Below, piece by piece: positions 15,499-23,531 of a stretch of 54,750 nucleotides of DNA. Source of the DNA: an uncultured bacterium (GTDB taxonomy: Bacteria; Bacteroidota; Bacteroidia; Chitinophagales; Chitinophagaceae); the NCBI GenBank assembly GCA_903834825.1, contig CAILKQ010000102.1, positions 1-54,750 on the forward strand, read 5' to 3'. The position numbers were made by a program, and so were the translations under genes. A model generated the notes under the pieces. The model was not told the DNA's origin, did not search any database, and was given only the letters and a program-made list of their open reading frames with translations. Each line of letters starts with the position of its first letter. The first letter of the stretch is position 1.

Positions 15499-16698
15499 AT
15501 GAGGTATATCAGGTACATATATGTTTTGATGATCCTGGTTTTTCAGCCAATGGGCGGAAAAGCCCAGGAGTTGTTTGTTGAACCGCCTTCAACCTTCATC
15601 ACCTCATTTTCATTCACGATGCTGAACGGAGGGGTTATTTTGGTGAGGGCTGGGGTGAATGATTATGCCGATAGCCTCAACTTCATCCTGGACACGGGCA
15701 GTGGCGGCATCTCCCTTGACTCCGCTACGGTAGTGGATTTGGACATCCCCATCACTCCTTCGGAAAAAACAATCAAGGGCATTGGTGGTATTCGCAAGGT
15801 CTCTTTTTTGAACAACGCAACGCTTCGGTTGCCGGGTTTGGCCGTCGAAAACCTCAACTTTCATGTCAACGATTATGAAATCCTGACCAGTGTGTATGGC
15901 ATCAAGATAGACGGCATCATTGGATATAGTTTTTTAAGCCAGTACATTGTCAACATCAATTACGATTTCCTTCAGATCAATGTTTTTTCAAAAGGGGAGT
16001 ACAAATATCCATCAGGGGGATTTATGCTCTATCCCATGTTCACGGCCCTTCCCATGCAATCGCTTCAATTCACAGATGACCGAAAATTTGTTCAGCGGTT
16101 TTACCTGGATACGGGAGCGGGATTGAATTTCCTTTTGTCAGAAAGCTATCTCAACGACAGTGCTGTCCTGAAAAAAAGGCGCAAGCCTCCGGTGGTTACC
16201 CAAGCCGAAGGTGTTGGAGGGAAGATGAGCATGCGCCTGACCACCATCAAGGAACTCAAAGTGGGTCCTTACCGCTTCAGGTGGGTGCCAACCTATTTGT
16301 TCAAGGACGAATACAATGTCACCAATTATCCCTTTGTGGGTGGATTGTTGGGCAATGATATCCTCCGCAGGTTCAATATCACCTTTAATTATGCCAAGCA
16401 GCAAGTGCATATTCTGCCCAACCTTCATTTCAAAGATGAGTTTGATTATGCCTACAGCGGGCTTTCTGTCTATTTTATTGATGAAAAAATTGTGGTAGAC
16501 GATGTGGTGCCTGCCTCGCCTGCTGAAAAAGCGGGGTTTAAAAAAGAGGACATCATTGTTGCCATCAACAACAATACCAGCAACAATATCCAGGCCTATA
16601 AAACGATCATGCAGACGCTTGGTCAAAAGCTTAAATTTTTGGTGATCAGGGATGGCATGCCCATGATGCTCTCCATGAAGCCAAGAAGTATTTTATAA
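15499..16698 (+). CDS. Secreted retropepsin-like aspartyl protease with C-terminal PDZ domain
   Basis: This 399-residue exported protein has a signal peptide (about 1-22). Two aspartyl-protease-like half-domains follow: I-L-D-T-G-S-G near residue 64 and Y-L-D-T-G-A-G near residue 204. The PDZ domain lies at about 315-395, with the carboxylate-binding region around A-G-F-K-K-E-D-I-I. Two D-T-G motifs in one chain suggest an intramolecular dimer rather than the homodimer of viral retropepsins. The location is probably periplasmic or envelope. It is divergent from mqnC, and the M16 peptidase gene follows after 21 bases. The proteolytic activity and substrate are inferred. Confidence 0.85.
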   Translation: MRYIRYIYVLMILVFQPMGGKAQELFVEPPSTFITSFSFTMLNGGVILVRAGVNDYADSLNFILDTGSGGISLDSATVVDLDIPITPSEKTIKGIGGIRKVSFLNNATLRLPGLAVENLNFHVNDYEILTSVYGIKIDGIIGYSFLSQYIVNINYDFLQINVFSKGEYKYPSGGFMLYPMFTALPMQSLQFTDDRKFVQRFYLDTGAGLNFLLSESYLNDSAVLKKRRKPPVVTQAEGVGGKMSMRLTTIKELKVGPYRFRWVPTYLFKDEYNVTNYPFVGGLLGNDILRRFNITFNYAKQQVHILPNLHFKDEFDYAYSGLSVYFIDEKIVVDDVVPASPAEKAGFKKEDIIVAINNNTSNNIQAYKTIMQTLGQKLKFLVIRDGMPMMLSMKPRSIL

Positions 16699-16707
16699 TG
16701 TATTGAT

Positions 16708-16715
16708 TACATTTG
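16708..16715 (+). promoter_or_regulatory. -7 box directly in front of the M16 peptidase gene
   Basis: TACATTTG matches TAnnTTTG and ends four bases before the ATG at 16720, the same spacing as at mnmG. It suggests an additional, leaderless promoter behind the aspartyl protease gene. Confidence 0.5.
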
Positions 16716-16719
16716 CTTT

Positions 16720-17958
16720 ATGGTGAAGTTCGAAAAATTCATGCTCGACAACGGATTGAAGGTATTGGTGCACATCGACCAAAGCACGCCCATGGCCGTA
16801 GTGAACGTATTGTATGATGTAGGTGCAAGGGATGAGGATCCCCAGCAAACAGGGTTTGCGCATTTGTTTGAGCACCTGATGTTTGGTGGATCTGTGAACA
16901 TTCCGGACTATGATGAGCCCCTGCAGGTTGCCGGCGGAGAGAACAATGCCTATACCACCAACGACCTTACCAATTATTATTGTCAGCTTCCTTCCGAAAA
17001 CCTGGAGACGGCTTTTTGGCTGGAAAGTGATCGCATGCTGAGCTTGGCTTTCAGCAAAAAAAGCCTGGACGTGCAGCGCAAAGTGGTTTGTGAGGAATTC
17101 AAGGAGCATTATATCAACAAGCCCTATGGCGATGTTTGGCATATCATGCGCGAACTGGCTTTCAAGGAACATGCTTACCGCTGGATGACGATTGGAAAAG
17201 AATTGTCTCATGTAGAAAATGCACAACTTGAAGACGTAAAGCGGTTTTTCTTCAAACATTATACGCCTTCCAACGCCATACTGGTGGTTGCAGGCAATGT
17301 GTCGGTTGAACAGGTAAGGGAGCTGGCGGAGAAATGGTTTGGCGATATCCCTTCGGGAGAAAAATACAAAAGAAACCTTCCTGTTGAGCCGGAACAAAAA
17401 GAGGAAAGGCGGATGACGGTTCACCGCAAAGTGCCTGCTGACGCCATTTACAAGACATGGCACATGTGTAGCCGCTTGGACGATGATTACTATACTACAG
17501 ATTTATTGACCGATATTTTGGGCGGTGGCGCTTCATCGAGGCTTTACCAGGCGCTGGTGAAAGAGCAACAACTTTTCACGGGCATCAATTGCTATCATTT
17601 TGGTAGCCTGGATGCAGGATTGTTGGCCATTGACGGACAGTTGGTCAAGGGTGTTGACATCAAAAAAGCCGAAGACGCAATTGAAGCCGAACTGGATAAA
17701 ATCAGGCATGGCCTTGTGGATGAGCGGGAGTTGCAGAAGGTCCAAAACAAAACAGAAAGTGTGATGGCCTTTGAAGACATGAGTGTGATGAACAGGGCCG
17801 GGAGCCTTGCCTTCTATGAATTGCTGGGAGATGGAGAAATCATGAACACCGAGTTCAAGAAATACCAGGACGTAACGGTGCATGACCTCAAACGCATCGC
17901 CAATGCGGTTTTGCAGCCTTCCAACAGCAATACGCTTTGGTACCTTGCTGAAAATTAG
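16720..17958 (+). CDS. M16 family zinc metallopeptidase (catalytic subunit)
   Basis: This 412-residue peptidase has the inverted zinc motif H48-L-F-E51-H52. The third ligand is E129, exactly 76 residues after the motif, as in pitrilysin-type enzymes. The second half contains the S-S-R-L-Y-Q-A-L motif of the inactive M16 repeat. No signal peptide is visible, so it is probably cytosolic or uses another export route. The next gene encodes an M16 protein without the zinc motif, 24 bases downstream. This arrangement matches heterodimeric M16B peptidases such as the mitochondrial processing peptidase type. The protein is intact. Confidence 0.93.
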   Translation: MVKFEKFMLDNGLKVLVHIDQSTPMAVVNVLYDVGARDEDPQQTGFAHLFEHLMFGGSVNIPDYDEPLQVAGGENNAYTTNDLTNYYCQLPSENLETAFWLESDRMLSLAFSKKSLDVQRKVVCEEFKEHYINKPYGDVWHIMRELAFKEHAYRWMTIGKELSHVENAQLEDVKRFFFKHYTPSNAILVVAGNVSVEQVRELAEKWFGDIPSGEKYKRNLPVEPEQKEERRMTVHRKVPADAIYKTWHMCSRLDDDYYTTDLLTDILGGGASSRLYQALVKEQQLFTGINCYHFGSLDAGLLAIDGQLVKGVDIKKAEDAIEAELDKIRHGLVDERELQKVQNKTESVMAFEDMSVMNRAGSLAFYELLGDGEIMNTEFKKYQDVTVHDLKRIANAVLQPSNSNTLWYLAEN

Positions 17959-17982
17959 AAAATTAACCATTCAAAACATTCC

Positions 17983-19263
17983 ATGCCAGACAGAAGCCAA
18001 GCGCCACAGATAAAGGATGCCATCGAGTATGCCATCACACTAAAAAAACCTGAGATCTTCACCCTTGACAATGGTGTCAAGGTGTACAATGTGAATGCAG
18101 GAACAGAAGATGTTGTACAGATTGAGTGGATTTTCAAGGCAGGAAACTGGTTTGAAGAAAGCAACAACCTTGCGTCGGCGACCAATTTTCTGATCAAGAA
18201 CGGCACCTTAAAAAAATCTGCCTACGAAATCAATGAGTATGTTGATTTTTATGGTGCTTACCTTAACCGCAGTTGTTACAATGAAACAGCGGTGGTTACC
18301 TTGCACTGTTTGTCAAGGCAACTGGAAAGCCTGCTGCCCATGGTGCAGGAGCTTTTTTTGGATGCCGTTTTTCCTGAGGAGGAACTGCATATTTTCAGGC
18401 AGAACATGAAGCAGAAGCTGGAAGTCAACCTGAAGAAATGTGATTTTGTAGCGGGAAGAAAAATTGATGAATTTTTGTTTGGCGCAAAGCATCCTTATGG
18501 TGTGTATAGTGAAATGTCTGATTATGATGCGCTGGATGTTGCATCCCTCCGCCAATACTATGCCACCTATTATCAGCAAGGGCATTGCAGTATTTTTTCT
18601 GCAGGTATTCTTCCTGCTAATTATGCCCAATTGATGAACGGATTTTTTGGCAGCCTTCCCTTCAACCAATTGCCCATCGAATCACCGGAGTACCTTGTTG
18701 ATCCTGCCGAACAAAAAAAATGGAACATCATCAATGATCCCGAAGGCGTGCAAGGAGCCATCCGTATCGCAAGACCTTTCCCAACAAGGCATCACCCTGA
18801 TTTCCCCAAAGTACAGGTATTGAATACCCTGTTCGGTGGATTTTTTGGATCAAGGTTGATGAATAATATCCGCGAAGACAAAGGATATACCTACGGCATC
18901 TACAGTTTTCTTGTGAACCATATCCATGGCGGTGCTTGGATGATTAGTACTGAAGCGGGTCGGGATGTTTGTGAAGCCACGGTCAATGAAGTATACAATG
19001 AAATGCAGGCACTCCGCGAAGGCGATATTGATCCTGAAGAACTCTTGCTGGTCAAGAATTATTTGATTGGCACCTTGCTCGGAGACCTTGACGGCCCTTT
19101 CAACATCATTGCCCGTTGGAAGAACCTGGTCCTGAACGGATTGGACGATAGCTTCTTTTACCACTCCGTAGATACCATCAAAAACATCAGCGCTGACGAA
19201 TTGAAAGCCATGGCCAACAAGTACCTGAAGCCCGAAGATTTTTATGAGTTGGTGGTGGTTTAG
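17983..19263 (+). CDS. M16 family peptidase-like protein, non-catalytic partner
   Basis: This 426-residue M16 homologue lacks the H-x2-E-H zinc motif; the equivalent region reads T-N-F-L-I-K-N-G-T. It keeps the C-terminal substrate-binding pair in R-E-D-K-G-Y-T-Y-G (the R/Y motif of M16B beta/alpha partners). It most likely forms a heterodimer with the catalytic subunit encoded 24 bases upstream. No signal peptide is visible. A perfect 7-bp hairpin follows directly after its stop codon. Confidence 0.92.
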   Translation: MPDRSQAPQIKDAIEYAITLKKPEIFTLDNGVKVYNVNAGTEDVVQIEWIFKAGNWFEESNNLASATNFLIKNGTLKKSAYEINEYVDFYGAYLNRSCYNETAVVTLHCLSRQLESLLPMVQELFLDAVFPEEELHIFRQNMKQKLEVNLKKCDFVAGRKIDEFLFGAKHPYGVYSEMSDYDALDVASLRQYYATYYQQGHCSIFSAGILPANYAQLMNGFFGSLPFNQLPIESPEYLVDPAEQKKWNIINDPEGVQGAIRIARPFPTRHHPDFPKVQVLNTLFGGFFGSRLMNNIREDKGYTYGIYSFLVNHIHGGAWMISTEAGRDVCEATVNEVYNEMQALREGDIDPEELLLVKNYLIGTLLGDLDGPFNIIARWKNLVLNGLDDSFFYHSVDTIKNISADELKAMANKYLKPEDFYELVVV

Positions 19264-19281
19264 TTGTTGAGTTTTCAACAA
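19264..19281 (+). repeat. Hairpin immediately after the M16 partner gene
   Basis: TTGTTGA (19264-19270) and TCAACAA (19275-19281) form a perfect 7-bp stem with a four-base loop, starting one base after the stop codon. It is AT-rich and has no T-run, so terminator function is uncertain; it may stabilise the mRNA end. Confidence 0.4.
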
Positions 19282-19406
19282 CAAATATTCAACAATCCAC
19301 AAGCCTGTACACAAGTTTTTAACAATTGTATAGTGTAGACATTCAGTTAACTTTCCATTCATGGAACCGTAACATTTGATGTGCATCTTGTGCAAAATCA
19401 ACAATC

Positions 19407-19685
19407 ATGAATGTTTCATTACAACTGCTCTCGCATACAAGACATTTGTTGCAGAATGGCATCTTCAATCATCTGCCTGATCAAAAAATATCCACGCTTC
19501 ATTACATGATCCTTTCAGCAAACAAAAGGCTTCAGGACCAGCAGTTGATATTTAGTTTGTGGAGAGAAGGAGACTATACATCTAATTTTGTCAACATGCA
19601 GTTCTTGCAACAAACAAATTATTTGCTTCAAATGCATGGCCAAAAAATGATAGAAGAAGATTTTCTGGAATTGATTTTGGATTAA
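19407..19685 (+). CDS. Hypothetical protein, 92 residues
   Basis: This small open frame has no family I recognise. The product is rich in Leu, Gln and His, has no signal peptide or membrane segment, and is predicted mostly helical by eye (alternating L/I and polar residues). It is bounded by the M16 hairpin and the GH116-like remnant. The 140 bases upstream contain CACAA and CAACAA-type repeats but no convincing promoter. It could be a real small gene or a chance frame in decaying DNA. Confidence 0.4.
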   Translation: MNVSLQLLSHTRHLLQNGIFNHLPDQKISTLHYMILSANKRLQDQQLIFSLWREGDYTSNFVNMQFLQQTNYLLQMHGQKMIEEDFLELILD

Positions 19686-19753
19686 ATAGGCAGGGTAATT
19701 TTTTTTAGCAATTCCAGACATTAATTGTACCTTCTATTTTTAATAATAGAGGT

Positions 19754-19939
19754 ATGCAACGCCGAAATTTCTTGCGCTCTTCTGGTATTTTTGCTGCGGG
19801 CATCTATGCAGGCAATGCCAAAGCCATTGCTGGTCCTTTTCAGCCAGGAGAGCTCTTGCATAATATCCCAACGGATAAAAAACCTAACCCCAGCTGGGCA
19901 AGGTCTTTGTCAAAAAGGGGATATGTTACCAAGTACTGG
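19754..19939 (+). pseudogene. N-terminal remnant of a Tat-exported GH116-like glycosidase
   Basis: The frame encodes a clear Tat signal (M-Q-R-R-N-F-L-R-S-S-G). It continues with I-P-T-D-K-K-P-N-P-S-W-A-R-S-L-S-K-R-G, which resembles the conserved start of Bacteroidota GH116/DUF608 beta-glucosidases. Similarity ends near residue 61 and the frame runs without sense to 20029, overlapping the start of the FKBP gene. The remaining several hundred residues are absent, so this is a deletion remnant rather than a gene. The family assignment is from memory of the motif and is moderately sure. Confidence 0.5.
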
Positions 19940-19976
19940 TTTCAACAGATCAATCACTCCATATTTCCATTTAAAC

Positions 19977-20468
19977 ATGATCATTACAAACAACAAGGTG
20001 GTATCCATCAACTATGTATTGAAAGATGAATTGGGCAATCTATTGCAAGGCAATGATGGCTTTACGCCGGAAGAATATTTGCATGGGGCAGACAATATTC
20101 TTCCTGGGTTGGAGCGGGCACTGGAGGGCTTGAAACAAGACCAGGTCATCGATGTGGTGATTTATCCGGAAGAGGCATATGGTCCCAAGGAAGTCAGTCT
20201 CATCATCGAAGTAGCCAATGAAGATCTTGAAGATCCTGCTGCAATCAATGAAGGGGAGTACATTGAATTGTTTGATGGAACGGAAGCAATTGTTGTGGAG
20301 AAAAATGATGACCATATCATTGTTGATGCCAACCATCCATTGGCAGGACAAACACTGTATTATACCGTTAAGGTTTCTGGCATAAGGGATGCAACGGAAG
20401 AGGAAATCATCAATGGAGAACCTTCAACAAAAATGCAAGAATCCTGTGGACCTGAAGGCTGTTGTTAA
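19977..20468 (+). CDS. slyD: FKBP-type peptidyl-prolyl isomerase, SlyD-like
   Basis: This 163-residue protein has an FKBP domain interrupted by an insert-in-flap domain, the SlyD pattern. It starts with N-K-V-V-S-I-N-Y-V-L-K-D, has G-L-E-R-A-L-E-G-L-K near residue 45 and P-E-E-A-Y-G-P, and includes the H-P-L-A-G-Q-T-L motif at about 120. The C-terminus S-C-G-P-E-G-C-C could bind metal but is much shorter than the His-rich tail of E. coli SlyD. It is a cytosolic folding helper. The ATG at 19977 fits the family start; a longer open frame to 19725 overlaps the GH116-like remnant and has no family similarity. Confidence 0.92.
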   Translation: MIITNNKVVSINYVLKDELGNLLQGNDGFTPEEYLHGADNILPGLERALEGLKQDQVIDVVIYPEEAYGPKEVSLIIEVANEDLEDPAAINEGEYIELFDGTEAIVVEKNDDHIIVDANHPLAGQTLYYTVKVSGIRDATEEEIINGEPSTKMQESCGPEGCC

Positions 20469-20551
20469 TCAAAAAATTGCGATGAAATCAACAATGGATT
20501 AAACCTTGAAAAAGATTATCGGTCTTATAGATTGTACATTAAAGAAGAACA

Positions 20552-21934
20552 ATGAAAACGGTTTTTACATTTTTACTTGCCAGCATTGTTTCAATCACCC
20601 TGATGGCGCATCCCGGAGGGCATTTTGAACAAGATGGAAAGTTGATATTGAATACATGGACATTAAAATCTGGTGAGGAAATCAAAGGGAATTTCAGCCA
20701 TGTTAAAGGCGATCGATTGTTCCTTGAAGGAATGGATGGTCATTTGGTATCACGCTCATTTGATGAACTTTCAGCACAGGACCTCAAGCTTGCACAATTC
20801 AAGCAAGCCAGAATGGCAGCACTGAATGGGGGGAATGAAGTTTCCGTCAAAAGGGCCTATAGCCCCGCAAATCTTTCATTTTATGTGATGGCTTTCCTTC
20901 TCCTTGTATTGTTGTTCATCAAGTCAAGAAGAAAAGATCGCCAGTTTGTTCCCAAGGCCATTAACCTCAATCAGTCAACACAGGCAGCAGTTGGAATCAT
21001 GTTCGCCATTGCTTCTTTCTATGCCTGTAAAAAGGCTATCGTTACATCTGCCGGCACTACGCCAACGAATATTATCCCCAAGACGAGAACAACTTTTTTA
21101 GATTCATCGTTTGCCGATTATAAACCAGGGTTGGAAACAAGATCAGACGCTTCCTATTATTATGTGGCAACATCAGGCATTCCTGCGCACAACATGATGG
21201 TCGGCATTACCAGCTGGCAGCAACAGGTGCCCATCCCACAATCTTATACCGGAAGCAACAGTTGGTCCATCCCCCTTCAACCTTCCTATGCGGTAAGTCC
21301 GTTGAGTACCAAAACAAATTTCATGAAAGGAGCTGTTGCGGTTGCGGTGAATGGAGTTCCTATTTTCAATGCACTCAACAACAGGGGGGAAGATGCCTAC
21401 CTGATTGGTGAGCTCGACAATTGGGGAGGCCACTGTGGACGCGCAGATGATTATCATTATCATGCAGCACCCATGCACCTTTCAGGGAAGGCTGGGCTAA
21501 AACCAATTGCCTTTGCCCTCGATGGTTTTGCTGTATATGGTTCAAAAGAACCAGAAGGAACAACCATGGAGCCGCTTGATATTTGTCATGGCCATACTGG
21601 GAAAAACGGGGTCTACCATTACCATGGAACCTCAGATTATCCCTATGTCATTGGCGCAATGAAAGGAACCGTCAGTACCGATCCCTTGACCCCTGCTCCA
21701 GAAAATCAAATCCTTCCACAGGCGTTTGCAAAAGCCGCAAGGCCAGCCTTGACACCACTCAGGGATGCCACTATCACTGATTTCAAATCGACAGCATCCA
21801 ATGCCTATTCTTTGACATACAGGATAGGCTCAAAATACGGCTATGTGAATTACAGTTGGGATGCTTTGAATAAATTCAGCTTTACCCTGATTGATACCGC
21901 GGGAAAATCAGTTACAACTGTATACCAACGGTAA
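20552..21934 (+). CDS. YHYH-domain protein with SHD1-like N-terminus, possible fusion
   Basis: This 460-residue protein has three parts. A signal peptide and SHD1-like beta domain (about 20-85) are followed by a membrane segment at about 108-124 and a second hydrophobic stretch at about 143-158. The latter ends S-F-Y-A-C-K-K, which looks like the lipobox of a separate lipoprotein. The C-terminal domain carries two Y-H-Y-H motifs (about 300-303 and 354-357), with nearby G-G-H-C-G and C-H-G-H-T-G. The YHYH family is secreted, and the His/Cys clusters suggest metal binding, but no function is established. The convergent propeller gene ends eight bases beyond. Confidence 0.8.
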   Translation: MKTVFTFLLASIVSITLMAHPGGHFEQDGKLILNTWTLKSGEEIKGNFSHVKGDRLFLEGMDGHLVSRSFDELSAQDLKLAQFKQARMAALNGGNEVSVKRAYSPANLSFYVMAFLLLVLLFIKSRRKDRQFVPKAINLNQSTQAAVGIMFAIASFYACKKAIVTSAGTTPTNIIPKTRTTFLDSSFADYKPGLETRSDASYYYVATSGIPAHNMMVGITSWQQQVPIPQSYTGSNSWSIPLQPSYAVSPLSTKTNFMKGAVAVAVNGVPIFNALNNRGEDAYLIGELDNWGGHCGRADDYHYHAAPMHLSGKAGLKPIAFALDGFAVYGSKEPEGTTMEPLDICHGHTGKNGVYHYHGTSDYPYVIGAMKGTVSTDPLTPAPENQILPQAFAKAARPALTPLRDATITDFKSTASNAYSLTYRIGSKYGYVNYSWDALNKFSFTLIDTAGKSVTTVYQR

Positions 21935-21941
21935 TCCGGCA

Positions 21942-23522
21942 TCAATGGTTTCCGTGGTATAAGTACAGCGCACCATAGGTCCAATTGGGCGACTGTAACC
22001 CTGGGTAATTAAACCTGTCCATCATCAAGGCAACATAGCGAAAAGGATATCCTTCTGGCAGTTGAACAACATTGGGCCAAACCCTTGAGCCAGATGTTTC
22101 ATCCCATGGCGGAAGGTCCATTTTGAGTATGCCGGCTTCCTTGAGATCAGGATAAGTGTAGATATAAATCTTACGGTCTTTGCTGCCGGAAAAACAATAG
22201 AACTGGTTTCCGATTTTTTGGATGGATGTTCCTGTGGAATTGTTGGCAACGGGGCCTGCAATCTTTGTATAGCCTTTGTTCCAGGCATCAGACTCCAGCA
22301 TGATGGCCTTGTATCCTTTTTCATTTGTGCAGGTTAGCATTCGCCATTTCTTTGCTTTTGCATCAAACAAAATATGCGGATCCTCATAATCACCCACCAT
22401 ACCAAAGGGCGTGGCCCGCATGATGGAAAAACCAAAACGCGGATCTTGTTTGCTTTCAATGGTGAGCAATTGTTTTTTCTCTTGCTTGTTGGCAAAAGCG
22501 CTGAAACCCGTTGTAAGCCCACGCCATACGCTTTCTTTCCGGTCGTAAAAAACATGTGATGCCACTTCATTCCTGAGCAATCCATCTTGTCTGTCAAACA
22601 CAATGACCCCCTCCATCTTGATGTCAAATACGGAAGGGCTCATGCTAAAAACACCTTGCATGGGATGGGGCAAACCGCGGCCCCTGACGGTCATGGTATA
22701 CCACAGCCTTCCTTTGTCTAGCAGCGGATCACCATTTTCATAGGTGATGGCCCTGATGTCTGCCAGCCCTGTTCCACTGCTGAGCGAGGCATCAACTTTT
22801 CCGATATCAACCCTTCCTTTTTCAAGGGTTAAAAAAAGCCTGGACTGGAATGAATGGATGAAGTCCATTTTTCTAAGGTCAAGGTACTCGCTGGTTTCAC
22901 ATTGTGCAACTGGTTTTGGCAGGTCGTTGTGCTGCAAATACAGCACCATACCACTTCCCAGCATTTGCAGGATGATTTTTCCCTGTAGGCTGTTTTTTTC
23001 ACCAGGGTTGAAGGCGATGGATTTTTCGACAAGGGTGATGGAATCTTTGACAATCTTTATTCTCGCATCCACCATGATATGATCGTCAAAAACGGCGGTG
23101 ATGGTGCATTGGTTTTTCAACTGCTCATCGGAGAACTCAAATCCGATTTCCCCCTCTCCTTTGCAGCTGTCCAGGTCAATTGTATAGGTGGCAAAGGGGT
23201 TGAAGCCACCAAACCAGATGGCCGTGGTGGATATTTTTTCTGATTGCAAAGACAGTCGGTTGCCCGTTGTTTGTATGCTGGCATGTGTTGTACGGCGATG
23301 TGCCGTCGGATACATGACGGGCATCCCGATGATTTCGCTGGGATGCAATGCGGACAAAGGAATAGACAAGTCCTTGTCAAACAAAAACCGTCTTACAGCT
23401 TGCCTTGTGAATTGAATCCCATCTGGTCTAACATCTTGCTGGGCCATCAATGGATTCCATGCCATCAGGGCATAGACAAACAAACAACATATTGATTTCA
23501 GCAAAAAGTCGGTTCTTCTCAT
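21942..23522 (-). CDS. Secreted beta-propeller protein, glycosidase-like (GH43/GH32-type fold), function unknown
   Basis: This 526-residue exported protein has a signal peptide (about 1-28, cleavage after L-M-A). The C-terminal half has the five-bladed propeller look of GH43/GH32-like proteins: D-P-R-F-G, G-D-Y-E-D-P-H-I-L, W-R-M-L-T and a late R-V-W-P-N-V segment. The N-terminal half is beta-rich and unassigned. Catalytic residues cannot be fixed by eye, so it could be an enzyme or a binding protein. It ends the minus-strand run 28659-21942 and starts nine bases after the penicillin acylase-like gene stops, so they are likely cotranscribed. Confidence 0.6.
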   Translation of the reverse strand: MRRTDFLLKSICCLFVYALMAWNPLMAQQDVRPDGIQFTRQAVRRFLFDKDLSIPLSALHPSEIIGMPVMYPTAHRRTTHASIQTTGNRLSLQSEKISTTAIWFGGFNPFATYTIDLDSCKGEGEIGFEFSDEQLKNQCTITAVFDDHIMVDARIKIVKDSITLVEKSIAFNPGEKNSLQGKIILQMLGSGMVLYLQHNDLPKPVAQCETSEYLDLRKMDFIHSFQSRLFLTLEKGRVDIGKVDASLSSGTGLADIRAITYENGDPLLDKGRLWYTMTVRGRGLPHPMQGVFSMSPSVFDIKMEGVIVFDRQDGLLRNEVASHVFYDRKESVWRGLTTGFSAFANKQEKKQLLTIESKQDPRFGFSIMRATPFGMVGDYEDPHILFDAKAKKWRMLTCTNEKGYKAIMLESDAWNKGYTKIAGPVANNSTGTSIQKIGNQFYCFSGSKDRKIYIYTYPDLKEAGILKMDLPPWDETSGSRVWPNVVQLPEGYPFRYVALMMDRFNYPGLQSPNWTYGALYLYHGNH

Positions 23523-23531
23523 GGGTGTATT

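Noticed and set aside
19264-19406. CACAA and CAACAA repeats after the M16 genes as DnaA boxes or a second origin
   Set aside because: Best match is 7 of 9 (CAATCCACA) and the spacing is irregular; simple AT-rich intergenic sequence explains it.
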